Positions 24,376 through 37,290 of a DNA stretch of 64,000 bases are shown in pieces. Location: the NCBI RefSeq assembly GCF_014839805.1, contig NC_051135.1, positions 14,821,291 to 14,885,290 on the forward strand, read 5' to 3'. The notes beneath the pieces are model-generated. The model was not told the DNA's origin. It was given only the letters and a program-made list of their open reading frames with translations, and did no database searches. The position numbers and the translations under genes are program-made. The number at the start of each line of letters is the position of its first letter. Position 1 is the first letter of the stretch. The stretch comes from Manduca sexta (taxonomy: Eukaryota; Arthropoda; Insecta; Lepidoptera; Sphingidae).

Positions 24376-27216
24376 TACCAGGATACTTCATTTTAAGTAT
24401 TCCTTTTCCATCAATCTTGGCTTTATTTACTTCACACCTTGGAGATTGCTGGCTATAATTTTGTCTTTGCCACTTGGTATCAGTGCACTGGGTCTTCATT
24501 TCTTCTACGAGAGTCCCAAGTTCTTAGTTAACATAGGCAAGGAAGGTCAAGCGTTGAATCACCTTCAAGGAATTTGGGCTAGGAATGGAGGAATCCATGA
24601 ATATCCGGTAAGTTTATTTGGGCTATATTTTTTTATGGAGTAAACGTTTGCTTACTAGTCAGTGTTCAGAGTCCCATTAATATTCACACTACTGACGACT
24701 TTTATATCGATCTTAAAGAGGAAATGGAGATAAGACAAGGGGAGAACTATAGGTATATAACAATCTAGCCTTTGGGAACATTCAATACTTCTGAACTAAT
24801 AAGAAAAAAATACTAAAATGTAAAAATTATATCTCATTTTTAGGTTCAAAAAGTTTACCTGAACGAAGAACAGAAAGTAAATCGGAAAGGCGTTTCGATT
24901 CTGCAATCGCTTGTGGATCAGACGATACCTCTCTTCAAGCCACCGCTACTGTTGAATTCCTTGCAAATGTTTTATTTGATTACCATAATTTACAGCATGT
25001 AAGTGTTATGTTTTTGATACTAAGTTTGGTAAATTCTTTGTAAGGTATATTTTTTGTAACGGCTAGCATTCAAGGGCACTTTTGGCCTGCGATACTGCGC
25101 ATTGAGACCTCAAATACTTCAAGAAACACGGCCAGTATACTATATTATTATTGCCTTAAACTACTGGTCTACTGATTTCCAGTGCTGCGGGTTATATTAC
25201 CTTTTTATTTTACCCTTCTGTCGGTGGATGGAATAACCTTATTTAAGGTAGAAATTAGAAGGTAGAAATTAGAAATTAGTAATTAGTAAAGTAGAAGGTA
25301 GAAATTAGTTCAAGTATTCTGTTGTTTTGTGTTGTGTTGTTGTTGTTGTGTGTGTCAATGTTTCTTAATTTATCAATATATTTTTTCAGCAACAACAGCC
25401 TGGTAATGTGGATGCCATTAATAGTAGACGCATTTGGGTCTGGAGTCCACGCTGAAGGGAAACAAGATTCTACAAGTCTATGTTCCATTATATCTAGCAC
25501 GGAGGGAGGCAACAGTACCATATTTCACGTGGAGGCCTTTTTTAAACCACCCATAAGAATAATTGATGATTGGTTTATTGACGGCTATTAGGGGTTGAAT
25601 ATAGATGAAATTCTGAGTTCAATTTCAAGTAGGCGAATTTAGATTTTTTTAATTTTCTTTTTAATTTGCATCCCACATAAAGAGGTAGCATTAAGCAAGC
25701 TGTTTGACCAAGCTATTTGAGGAAATATAAACGTCATGTTATTTACCTGTTAGTTCCTAAAACCAATCCATATTTTTATCTTGCAGAGCTGTACTTCGTC
25801 AATAGAACTGAGCACTTTACTATCAGGTGTAGCTCATGGTATTATTTTCTCTGGCGTCACGGTCTGCGTGTCTAAATTGGCTTCTAAGAAGAAGTATTTG
25901 CTGATAACCTTCCTGCTGATCACGATGCTGTCGACCCTGGGTGCAGTCTTCAACGAGAATAACGTCGTCAGTCTCGTGCTGTTTGTTGGCATGCTGATGA
26001 CTAATTTATGCATGGGAATCCTGTTTACTTACTACGTGGATATGTTCCCACTTCTTACCGGTAGGGTTTTATTATGATTATACAAACTGGGAAAGTGGAT
26101 CATTTGATGGTAATTATTAATAAATACGTACCCTGAACAGGAAAGAATGGGCGTGTTGCCAATTTTGTAGGGGAAATAGAGATCGGAAAGTAGGTAAGTA
26201 TTTATTTCACGTGGATTTGTGAGATACATAATTGTCGAATTAATAGAATAAAAAATACGGTAGATTTTTTTTTTAATTGCCGTTTCTTTGTATAAGGTTG
26301 GCTTGACCATTCAATTATTGTTTCAATGACGCGCAATGGTTTTTGGATATAAACCATTTTTAATATAAGTTGATTACCTATTTCTAAATAAGCAACTTAC
26401 TGTTTCCTTTATTTTGTAATAAACTGACGTTTTTCCACAGTGGCATGGCTGCCTGTTTGGGGGTGATGGTGGCGAGACTAAGTGGCGTGGCGGGGGTCAA
26501 TTTCTTAGGCTCCATGATTGTGACCCACTGTGCCATAACCTTCTACGCGTTTGGCGTTTATTTACTCAGTAAGTGATTTATTTTGAATCGTTAATATACG
26601 TTTAAAGACAATTTATGACTAAAAAAAAGAAAATTTGACTGCCTCGGTGGCATAGTTGTATTGCATGTCCGGTACAATAGCGCTCTGAGGTCCTGGGTTC
26701 GAATCCCGGGTCGGGCAAAGTGATATTTGGGTTTTTCTGCTCAGTATCAGCCCGGAGTCTGGAATTTGTGCCCGATATGGCGATAGGCTCGCCCCTATCA
26801 CATCATGGGACGGAACATACTTGGCGAAAAGTGGGTGCCCTAGTTGTGCCTTCTGCATTACCCCCTTCGGGGATAAATGCGTGATGTTATGTATGTATGT
26901 ATGTAAAAAGAAAATTTACAACTTGGTTTATAAAGAAACGCATTTCTTCGTAAACTGATTAAGCCATAAAAGTTACTACTACCGTAAAAACTAAAATGTC
27001 AACTTTTACTTTTAGTCGAACAGGCAGTTTATAACAACAGAGTTTAGGGTACTCGTACATACATACACAAATACATACAACTGATGAATGAAAAGACTGA
27101 GGGTCGTTCATCTAAAATACAGCGCCTGCCCGTAAATTATAGCAAATCTACTTTAAATGTTATATTGCTATATATTTTTTTCAGGTGGTATAATAGTATC
27201 CTGTTTCCTGCCATGA
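24376..27216 (+). pseudogene. MFS2 exons 5-10, duplicate in copy B
   Basis: Repeats exons 5-10 of MFS2: 24376-24607, 24844-24998, 25390-25528, 25787-26060, 26441-26578 and 27185-27216. No exons 1-4 precede it. Exon 5 is 232 bp against 233 (four T against five after 'agtattcc') and exon 8 is 274 against 275 ('gttccca' against 'gttcccca'); both break the frame. At the end of exon 7 the donor reads gtggag instead of gtgagg. Both frame losses are single-base homopolymer deletions, the commonest error of long-read assemblies, so this is more likely an unmerged, unpolished haplotype than a decayed gene. The final exon, with stop, is intact. Confidence 0.8.
26637..26904 (+). mobile_element. SINE family 1 (copy B)
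   Basis: Same insertion as 17481-17745, with a longer A-run in the left target duplication and a few indels. Confidence 0.85.
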
Positions 27217-27637
27217 CACGTAAAAAGAACTCCATCAATTAAATTTGTTAGATAATATCATGTTAATTAGTTTATAAGTTTGTTACTTGTATTATATTAC
27301 TTTTTGTTTATATTTCATTTTATTAACAGCGGTTTGCGCTATTTTATCACGGTTTTGATTTTTGATTATTCTGATGAGCTTAACCTTGCGTATCAAGTAA
27401 AAGTTAAGTAAGTACCTACTTAAGACAAATACGAACTAAATTAATCGTAAGAATTAAATTAATACATGCCTGGCTACTGTGAATATTTCACAAATAAAAA
27501 CACTGTGATAACAAATTAATGAGATATAACCAGTAATCATTGGATAAAATAGTTTTTAGATCTTTATTTAAAATATAAAATATTAGAAAATAAAACTACA
27601 ATAAACCTAAAATTTATTTAATATCACCAGTCGTATG

Positions 27638-30600
27638 TCAACTAATAAGCGGTAACTCCGCGCTCGCCTTGCCCTTCAGTCTATCATCGAAATTCCTCGC
27701 GGGATCTCTCCGTCTACTCCAGTCGCGTCTCAGGAGTGCCAGTGAGTACACTAGGAGGGCGAGGCTGAGCAGGGCCGATGCTATTTCTAAACCTAATAAT
27801 ATCTGAGGTCCCGTCACGTATAGCAGAGTTAGGGAGTTTTTTGTAGCTGCTGGCAGTTCAGGGAGCGTCTGAAAAAGAAGAGTATTCTTTAAAAGGTTGG
27901 TTAGTAAGTAGTGTCCTTATTTTGAAATTATCTTTACCACTTATGAAGAGCGACAATATCAAAAGAGTCACGGATACATTGTTAGTCATAAAGGGCCTTA
28001 TAAGGACTGGGGATAGGGAATGGTTGTTAAGACCTACGGAAACTCATGCAATAGCAAGGTATAATTTTATGTTAGTTTATTGTGACTTGTGACTTAGTGG
28101 TACTATTCCGAGCCATTCATGCTGCATCAATACAGCGTATCTTTATAAAATTTATAGCATACTCAAAGCTGGGAGTTGATTTAAGTGTGTGATCGATAGA
28201 GTATAGCCTCGTGCGTATAATAGCAATATCAGAAGCAAAATATGCAATGATCCTGTACTCACCAATTTTAAACTCACTTGCGGCAGCAGCATGTCTGAGA
28301 ACTTGGCGAGGTCAGACATGTACCGTAGGTCACCTAGCAGCAGGTTTAGTTGGATGGATAGGGAGGTTTCCACTGTCAACCCGATTCGCTGCAAAATTAA
28401 AGTCATTGGATCGAATGGAAAGATCTTCAACTTTGAAACCGGTGAGATCCTAAATGCCCGTGTGTGTTATTTGTAAGTGCCAGTAAAAACGGTGGTTAAT
28501 AAAACATGAGACACTGTATCACATGTGTTTCCTATATCTGGAACTAGATCCCCGAAGGCAAAGATAATCATATTAGGTAAGTGCCGGTTCGTAAGAATTT
28601 CTTTTAGCTTCTCCCTAAAGATTCCAGCCTAATGTCTTAGAAGCGGCTTGCGTCCTGCGTGTTCCTACGACATTTCCATAAGAACTATGTAAGCCAATAT
28701 ATCTTCTCACGCAAAGCCGATCCCTGTCAAGCGAGAAAAGAGCAGGAAATAACTTACAGGTTCTATCAGGATATAGCTGTCGTGTTTCTCCCTGTCAGGG
28801 TTTAATCCTTCGACACGTTTCTGGAATTCAGGATCTACATCCAATAAATGTGATTTTGTTAATGCTATTGGTAAACCTGGAACAATACAATTAGTAGTTA
28901 ATTAAATATTTTATTCATTCAACCTAAAAATTAGTGAAATAAGACGATTATAAAACGACAACTAGTTTTTAATTAGAATTATATACGACGTTTTAAAAAA
29001 AAAACTGTACAAAAATTACTTAATTTCTGCTAACATCATTAATAAAAGAAATCTTAAAACTCTTAAGGAATAATCTAGGATAATTTTCACACGAGCAGAA
29101 ATAAAACAAGTATTATAAAAAACCAATAATAAGTATACAATAGAATTACGAGTCAAGTGTTTTTTCCCATTAAAATATTGGAATGAATAAACATTTAATA
29201 TATGTTCCGTAGTTTGAAAATTCTAAGATGTAATAATAGCAAGGTAAGTAATTAGTTTGGGATGTATAATTTGATTTAGTTATGTATGTATGTAGGTGTT
29301 TATAGATGTATAATGTCTAATGAATAGTTTTTTTTTAATAATCTAATTCTATATTTAAGCAAGTTATCAGATTAATAATATCAGCCCTGTATTATATACT
29401 TGCCCACTGCTGAGCACGGGCCTCCTCTACTACTGAGAGCGATTAGGCCTTAGTCCACCTGGCCTAGTGCGGATTGGTAGACTTCACACACCTTCGAAAT
29501 TCCTATAGAGAACTTCTCAGATGTGCAGGTTACCTCACGATGTTTTCCTTCACCGTTAAAGCGAACGATAAATTCACACAGAATACACACATGATTTTTT
29601 AGAAAAGTCAGAGGTGTGTGCCCTTGGGATTTGAACCTGCGGACATTCGTCTCGGCAGTCCGTTCCACACCCAACTAGGCTATCGCCGCTAAGTTATCAG
29701 ATTGTCCTTTTTTAAAAACCATATTGTACTTGTAGCACTATTGTTACATCGATTCACATAAAAGTTATTGTGGTCGAACATCTTATAGCAATACAGTATG
29801 ATGAGACCCCGCACGATGCGACAAAATCAGACGTCATGCGAACGAAAAATTTAAATAAGTCGGAAACTAAAATTATCTTATCTTCAAAACTACTCGCTTG
29901 ATGGAAAAGGAACGGATGGAAAAGCTTTGACAGTTAATTAAAAATGTAGAATACTTTGTAAAAATCTTATGGGGGTTAATGAATTTTGAATTAAAATTGG
30001 TTTGTTATTTAGACATAAGCCTAAATATTTACTTGAAACGGAGCTACGAACAAGGGAATCGAATACTAATTGATAGGACGGAGTACCACAATGCTCTTAC
30101 AGAAAAGCATTCAACGAATGCCAGCTATATAAAACAAACCTAGTAAAGATAATATAGATAATACTAATTTGTACATGTGCATTTTGTCTCTCTTTTCTTC
30201 TTTGCATCATATTTTTCTGTTTGGTACAATCAAGAGTAAATAAATAAATAAATAAAATTAATGTATTTGAAAGGAAATTTAAAAATTTCGTCCTTGATTA
30301 GAATAAAAAAATCCCCTATTTTCCTACTTATAAGGCCATCAAGGCTGCCCTTGGATTAGAACGCCTGTAATTGTAAAAAAGCGGAAATACTTCCGTAGAC
30401 GGAGCAGGGCCCCCATAGTTATTCAATTTGACTAGTAAACAAACAGAATATTATAATAAAATTAAAAAGGAGCTTTTAAAAACTTTTGAATTCTCACATG
30501 TGCTTAGAAACATTTTTAACGACATCATTTAGATTTTAATCATAGTATAGAAGACATAAAGTGTAAGATTTTTCATATTACATGTCATTGGCTGTTTTAG

Positions 30601-33600
30601 CTGGCGAGAGTTCCTGATTTTTACAATTTGTAGGTACGATGCTTGAGATGTATAGGTTAAGAGGTTAGTGATCTTAAAAAACCTTTTTTTTTTCTTAGCC
30701 TGTTCAAGAAATGTATACACATATCTATCCATTTAAAATTTATGTCATTTTATTGATTGATGTAATTCTTTTACTTGTCATGTAGCGGTATAAATTACTG
30801 ACGACTATTATTATGTGTAATTTGCACGTCATCTATTGTATATAGTCTCATCATCAACGTTAGTCCCTTGATATCCTCTGATGAACAGGGGTTCCGCAGA
30901 GGATATTAAGGGACTGATGTTTAATCCTTCCTTAAAGATTCCGCACTCTCTTCAAAAGAATGCACGCTCCTACACTGCGGGACATTTGCTGCGGCCTTAG
31001 GCACACAGTTCATTGATTATGACTCTTGTTTTATATTCACTTTTTATTAGGGCACGCGAATATATCCTTTCCTTCTATCACCCTAATTCCCTCCAAACTC
31101 TCCATACTATGTTCTCAGTAGTGTCCCACAACTCCCACCATTGTACTATACTGTATGTGCCATGTATCATGTAGTGGACTTCGCTCCCTCTTTCCGATGC
31201 CCAAATTAGTGGCATATCATACTTCTTTAGCCTCATAAGGCACAAAAATATGATGTATAGTCTATATAGGAATAATCTAAACAGAAATGGGATCTTGAAA
31301 GAAATTCGATTACATATTTTTACCGCGCGAACAGAACCGGCATCAAACGCTGGTATCATAACTCACCATAAAAACAACTTGAGAGGTCAAACACTCCTTG
31401 AGGGCACAACCCCTTGCTATCACATAACCGTGTGTTCTCAAACGTCTTGTTCGTCAAATGATACAAGAACGCATCGGGTCCCAATTCCATGCGCCTTCGT
31501 CCAACGTACTCCCATCCCAAGGTTCTGCAAAGGCCTGTACGATAGATATTCACGGGCATCTCCGGAGTCATCTCTGCTGGAAATGCTGCACCTTCGTACG
31601 TGTCATTAAATTCGAGCTTTCTGGAAGAAGGTTTGCGGGGGTTAAGGCGATACATAAATTCCATTTAATATTCTTTAGCACTGGTGCAGTTACGTAGTTA
31701 TTTGTCCTGGATGTTTCATCTGTTGACCCAGGAGCGAGCAGTGGTTCTTTAATAGTGATGACAGGGTCTCTACCACCATTGTGACGAAATACTCTGGGGT
31801 CTTCTTTTATGCGCCGAAGAAGGCCACCGCGGGTTATGGATGGTTTATCAGTGTGGGGTATACTAAGGGTTAGGGACTCGGTCCAAGGTTCGCTTGAATG
31901 GGACTATACTCTGCATACCGCATTATCGGCTACTCATGAGATTTTGACTCTCATTATAGGTATCCCAAGATACAGGCATAGCCTAGTTTGGGGACCCCTG
32001 ACAATAATTGAATTGCTTAAACTCAGATATGCCAATTATTGTTCATGTACTTCGTAATGTTATTATTTCTGTGTTCTTTTTGTTGCAATAAAGTTAAGTT
32101 ATTATTATTATTACTCTCGAGTGTTGAAATTTAGTCATAAAGCCGATGACACCAACTTAGCAGTTCCAATCACCTCACAATTCTGGTAGGGACATCGCGT
32201 TAGTCTCCGCGCTAAGAAGGACTTTTACCGGGTTAGGTGTGAAAATTGATTTGGGATTCATAAGTCAGTCAACAGTAGCTAAGTTTATCAAGTTAATCAT
32301 AAAGATGTCTATTAAACTAACTTACACGTCCACTAACTCGGTGGTATTGACTAGTTTCTTGCGTAACTTCTTCATCACTGATTTCACTTGGAACTTCTTC
32401 TTGTTGGTGATGTCCATCTCTATTTTGTAGTCTGCTGTGCTATCGTACAGCTGCAATTACAAATACTTTTACCTTAAGTGTGTTGGTTTCGAGCCCGTCT
32501 TTCGGTCACGCAACCTTTTTTATACAATGATTAATGACGAGTATTGCTTGCTCTCAGTACCGTAGGAATTAACTCTTTCTAAATTACAAAGCCTCTATTT
32601 CCACATCAATGAACAGGAAGCTCAGTTTCTGTGAATACTGAGCTTGCTACAATATCAATTTAGTTTTCGTACAATTTTTGTTTATATAACCCATTTAAAT
32701 ATAACATAACATACATAACATCACGCATTTTATCCCCGAAGGGGTATGCAGAGGCGCAACTAGGGCACCCACTTTTCGCCAAGTATGTTCCGTCCCATGA
32801 TGTGATAGGGGGCGAGCCTATCGCCATATCGGGCACAAATTCCAGACTCCGGGCTGATACTGAGCAGAAAAACCCAAATATCACTTTGCCCGACCCGGGA
32901 TTCGAACCCAGGACCTCAGAGCGCTATTGTACCGGACGTGCAATACAAACTACGCCACCAAGGCAGTCTAGTCTATTTAAATATAAGCAGATGTTTATAT
33001 TGTTAATTGTTTTTGTAGAGTCGTTTCCGTAGTATAATTTCAACTAGGGAATAGGTTTAAGGAAGACAATCTAGTCTTAATGTAATTTAGTGCTTAATTA
33101 TTGTTTATAATGATTGTGTTTTGTGCTCTGCTTTTTGTTAAATTAAAAAAAAATACACTACCATCCAGGTATGACTATGTTTAATATCATACACTTACTC
33201 TATCAAGCGCGCCAATTGTCTCATAGTAAACGAGGCCTGGAATTACAGTCCTAATAAAGTCGACAATTTTATCCTTGTCGCCCCACAGAACCTTATGGAC
33301 ATCCATGGTCGTGATAGGCGTGGGCCTGAGCTGCTTTATCCACATGCTGTACACGGATTGGATCATCAGAGGATATGAGCTGAAGAATGTTGACGTGGTC
33401 TGAAACGAAATTTATTTGCTAGGCGTCGAACGATGTTACGTCCGACATAGAAAACAATATGAGTAGCATGGGTTATTAATGACGTATTCTTACACATACT
33501 ATGAAATCATAGTATCGGCAGTAACGTATATTCTATAGACACCACCTAAACTCTTAACTAAAATGGCAACCAATACGTCACTGTTATAGGCTATTTATTT

Positions 33601-36600
33601 ATCTGAACAACCACTAATTTTACTTATTTGACTAATATTTTTTATTCAAATCCAGGTTAGACTTAGACTCGAGTTATTATATTATCATGAGCGCCACTCC
33701 TTACACAACAACAAGCTGTCAATATTGACCACACTAAAGTCAGTTTGAATGAATTGCAGTTCAATTCAGTTGAACACAGTGAATGTTCGGAAAGCCAAAT
33801 CTAGTATGTAGTACGTATATATCGATGTATTGCGGTATGACTGGCTCTGATGACTTGGCAGTAAATTACTAATAGCTTTTCTGATTTTTATCACCCTGGA
33901 ATCTGGAATTGGGCCTTATTGGATAGTGGCTTGCCCCACTTACATAGGACCTAACATAGTATGAGAAATGTGGGTATGATTACACCGTTTAACCACGAAT
34001 AAAAGAAAAATGCAAGACGCTTTGTTCATTCATTGTTTTATCTCTGAAGGAAATATCAGTTGATTAGCATTAAGCATCAGTAAGGATGGAAAAAATAATA
34101 CTTACAAAGTACGATGTGTAAGGCGTATGCACTATCGTCTCTTCAGGTCGGCCTACGGACTCTTCTTCCACAAACTCCGCCCGGAAGCGAGGTATGAACC
34201 TTACCACACCAGCTTCTAAGTCTAATTCTAGGTCATCATTCATTCGGTATTCTCTGAACAAAAGAAATTTAAAATTTGGTTATTATTAATCTTAATTCTT
34301 ATTTACTGTCCTACTTTTGGGCACGGACCTCCTCTACTACTACTGAGAGGGATTAGGCCATAATCCACCACACTGGCCTAGTGTCATAATAGAGAATTTC
34401 TCAGGTCTGCAGGTTTCCTCACGATGGTTTCCGTCACCGTTAAAGGAAGCGATAATTCACAAAGAATACACACATATTTTTTTTAGAAAAGTCAGAGGTG
34501 TGTGCCCTTGGGATTTGCGGACATTCGTCTTGGCAGTCCGTTCCATAATCATCTAGGCTATCGCCGCTCACATACTGCTTGAAACTTACTGGTATACAAA
34601 AGGGCCGACTTCCTGGACTCTGAGCTTCGGATCCTTTCCACTGAGGAACCGCTCGGCGTTGGTGACGTTAAACACGTGGAACTCCAACCTCGCGGCCTCC
34701 ATCTCTTTCATCATCATTTCATATATGATGCTGCCTTTGGTAAAGCGAAGTTTCTGGTGGTAGTAAACATTTCAAATGACTGAATTATCTAAGATTATAT
34801 TATTCTGCTCTTGTGTTTTATTTATAACAGGCGCTATACGAAAATGATGGTCTACAAACGGTGAAAGATTGCCACTATCCACGAAAAGAGAAAGGGGGGA
34901 TACTGGACCAGTTATTATAATCTCACTGACTACACGAAACTTATCAACAATCTATTTCTCATAACTTTTGAGGTATCAATTCGGTCAAACCAGTTTAAAC
35001 ATTTTGCATATATAATTGCCTTCAAGGCTCTCCCCAGATTGAGTGTTAATGATTAGGTTATTATTGTTTCGAAATACTTTCGTGGAAATGTAGAGAATAT
35101 TTTTAAAACCAGTCACCATGATGCAACGGCATATAAAAATTGTTGTTAAATATTGTAAAGCTCCAGCTTAATTTATTGAATAAACACATATTATGTTTAT
35201 TCAATAAATTTTCCACGTCCACATATTACAGTCAGATACCGTCAAGGGCTAAATATATTTTTTATAAATTGTAGAATGTAGATAAATATTGTCACTGCCT
35301 TTTCGGACGATCAACACCCCAGTCCTCCCCGTGACCATGAAGACTGCAAAGTCTTCGAAACGGGGGAAAAACATAATTTCGAAAAACACGATAAAATCAG
35401 ATTGTTTAAATTTCAATGTTAACCATTCGCGTACACATAAGAAATCACTTTAATATTAATATATTTTGAGATTTACAGCAACATACGCAATTTTATGGGT
35501 CATAAAGAGAATAATGGCGGGTGGTACCACATAAAACTTATAAATTATTATACTTAAAATGCAAAATATGGAAAAAACCGGAATTGTATACTGCATCTTC
35601 AAGCAATCGATATTTTATAAAAGCGCACAACAATGTATAGAGTAGCTTCTCATTGATTGTTCTAAAAGATTTAAGATCTGTAATCTTTAAAGTTTTTATA
35701 CCTATAAAATGCACGTATATGGGTTTCATTCATAGTTTGAGCATTAGTGCTGTTTTTAAAAGAGTACGGCGAGGTTATTGCACCAGATGGTAAAGAAGTG
35801 GGGTCCAGACAAAGTGTCGACTGATGAGAGATGATTATCCCGCGCCTGTCGATGCAATTATGCCGGCCTGTGTCAAACCGGATATACGAAGGTTGTTACT
35901 AGAACGCCACGCACTGATGTGGGCCACTATGGCGAGTTTTGCACGTGTACGGGGGTCGCTATCCGGGCGGATGTAAATATCTTAACACCAGCATATTTAT
36001 TTGCATTTCATCACCTTTACTAAATTCACTAAACACTGACGTAAATCAGGCCATTAGTCGTAAAAAATAAGGCAAATATTGTAATATAAGTACTAAATTA
36101 ACTTGTTTTCCGCCGACTCTATATAAGAGCAGGTAGAATATGAGTGATTAGACAAGTCAATTACTCGCCAATTAACTCTTTGGCAATAAGACGTGTACTT
36201 ACATACTTAGCTATAATAAATATAGGGTCTATGAAGATCATCAGAACTGGAATAATCAAGCAAATAATTCCCAACAGCGATGACGCGAGTATTTTGTCTG
36301 TAACAAAAGAGTTTTTTTTAAATACGACGTGGAGTAAGTGGTTTGTGCAAAAATAACAATAAAGCGCCTGTCCCACTATGAGCGATATACGTTTAACTTT
36401 ATTATATTACTTCTAATAAACCTGTTTTCTGAATTGGGTTTAGTTATTTTTATAATGTTGAGACTCAAGACCGCCTGGTGTAGAATGGACACGAAGCAGG
36501 AATATTGAAACTTTAAATGTCCTAAACGTAAATATAAACATTGTATCAGTTTTTTATATTTTAATTTCCGCGCGGCGCTTCGAAGTTCAAAGTGGGCAGT

Positions 36601-36865
36601 CTTCGGGAGAAAACTTAAATATATAAAAACTCCAAATTTTGCGTAAACATAAGAAATCATTATAAAAATTATGAAAAGAGATCTTGATATTTTAAACATT
36701 AAAGAACAATAATTAAATGTCCATCAAATTGAATAATTAAAGCAGTAAGTCGATGTAATTTATACGAACACTCGCATAAGATATATGCGAGTGTGTACCC
36801 CTTATACACGTATACTTACTTCTATTAGCAAACGTGTGTGGAACTGCTTTATTTCTAACAACCAT
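27638..36865 (-). CDS. CD36 / class B scavenger receptor family protein, complete
   Basis: Two-pass membrane protein of the CD36/SR-B family, whose members bind lipids or lipoproteins through a large extracellular (or lumenal) domain. Exons, right to left: 36865-36820, 36297-36203, 34753-34590, 34253-34106, 33399-33199, 32450-32326, 31620-31367, 28876-28758, 28388-28263, 27868-27638; together 503 codons including stop, usual for the family. The start ATG has a good context (GCCATGG). Helix 1 lies near residues 19-42; family landmarks are EVGPFVYQEYR, VLWG, GLCRTLG, CPQGVFDLSSC, then EGLNPDREKHD; the second helix is near 440-471, with a roughly 30-residue cytoplasmic tail. Sequons NVT, NTT, NDT and NKT are present. 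Only four ectodomain cysteines are visible. An alternative donor at 28278 would drop five residues. Exons 6-10 also occur in copy A. I cannot say which insect subgroup it belongs to (SNMP, croquemort-like or other). Confidence 0.9.
29374..29690 (-). mobile_element. SINE family 2 (copy B)
   Basis: Same insertion as 20212-20528. A perfect 13-bp duplication, aagttatcagatt, flanks it at 29361-29373 and 29691-29703. Box B reads GGTTCAAATCCC on the minus strand. Confidence 0.88.
31712..32114 (+). mobile_element. non-LTR retroelement 3' fragment (copy B)
   Basis: Counterpart of 22560-22963, ending in an ATT microsatellite. It lies in the CD36 intron between exons 6 and 7. Confidence 0.45.
32705..32973 (-). 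mobile_element. SINE family 1, reverse
   Basis: Minus-strand copy of the SINE at 17481. The tail (ATGT-rich) is at the left and the head with GGTTCGAATCCC at the right. Flanking atttaaatataa on both sides (32693 and 32974) fits a target duplication. It lies in CD36 intron 5, just outside the duplicated block. Confidence 0.8.
34303..34568 (-). mobile_element. SINE family 2, reverse, in CD36 intron 3
   Basis: Shares 'cctcctctactact', 'gattaggcc', 'ctcacgatg' and 'ggctatcgccgct' with 20212-20528. It lacks about 40 bp in the middle and is more diverged. Confidence 0.75.
35300..35400 (+). repeat. dispersed repeat with 'gtgaccatgaag...tcttcgaaacg'
   Basis: Matches the reverse strand of 48500-48590. 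Both hold the complementary halves gactgcaaagtc and cgaaacg near 'gtgaccatgaag'. It lies in CD36 intron 2. Its class is unknown. Confidence 0.45.
35779..35975 (+). repeat. dispersed repeat, family 3
   Basis: Shares 'accagatggtaa', 'ggtccagac', 'gtgtcgact', 'gagagatgatta', 'caattatgccggcctg' and a following 'ccggatata' with 54315-54600 and 58280-58650. It is probably a lepidopteran retroposon; no open frame is convincing. Confidence 0.55.
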
Positions 36866-36974
36866 GGCTGGTAACTTCTTTCCCATTGTATTTCTTCAGA
36901 AGTAGCATTAATCTGTTGACAAACTCTTATGATAGTTAGATATCTTACTTAATTTTATCATCTTATGGTATAAT

Positions 36975-37290
36975 ACTGACATTATAAATGCGATTTGTCA
37001 ATATATTTGGTGTTCGTTCGAAGGAAACACACAGACAGCTGAACGGATTTGGATGAAATTTGGCACATAAATAGGCCATGTCTTGTATAATCATATAGGC
37101 TTATATTTTTACTTTATATTTTGGTCTTCTTGAGGAAAATATTTTTTTTAGCTGGTTTTTGAAGGAGGTGGAGCTGGTGTCATACAGATGGCATTATGGA
37201 ACTCGACAGTGACTCAGGGATTTTTGTAGTGTTATATCACTATATGCTATTCACTCTGGCAACACAGCTAATAAAGCTAATACCATAAAA
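36975..37290 (+). repeat. degraded interspersed repeat
   Basis: Contains 'ctgaacggatttggatgaaatttggcac', a phrase common to many insect interspersed repeats, and an AT-rich tail. It lies just upstream of the CD36 start. Class (Helitron or non-LTR) is undecided. Confidence 0.4.

Larger units (their letters stand above)
24165..32613. repeat. duplicated block, copy B
   Basis: Second copy of 14981-23455. Its right end continues without a break into unique sequence that carries the upstream CD36 exons. Its left end starts in intron 4 of MFS2, directly after the retroelement tail. Confidence 0.95.

Noticed and set aside
36376..36699. 107-codon minus-strand frame
   Set aside because: Lies in CD36 intron 1; AT-rich, no homology I recognise, and incompatible with the splice-phase-consistent model.
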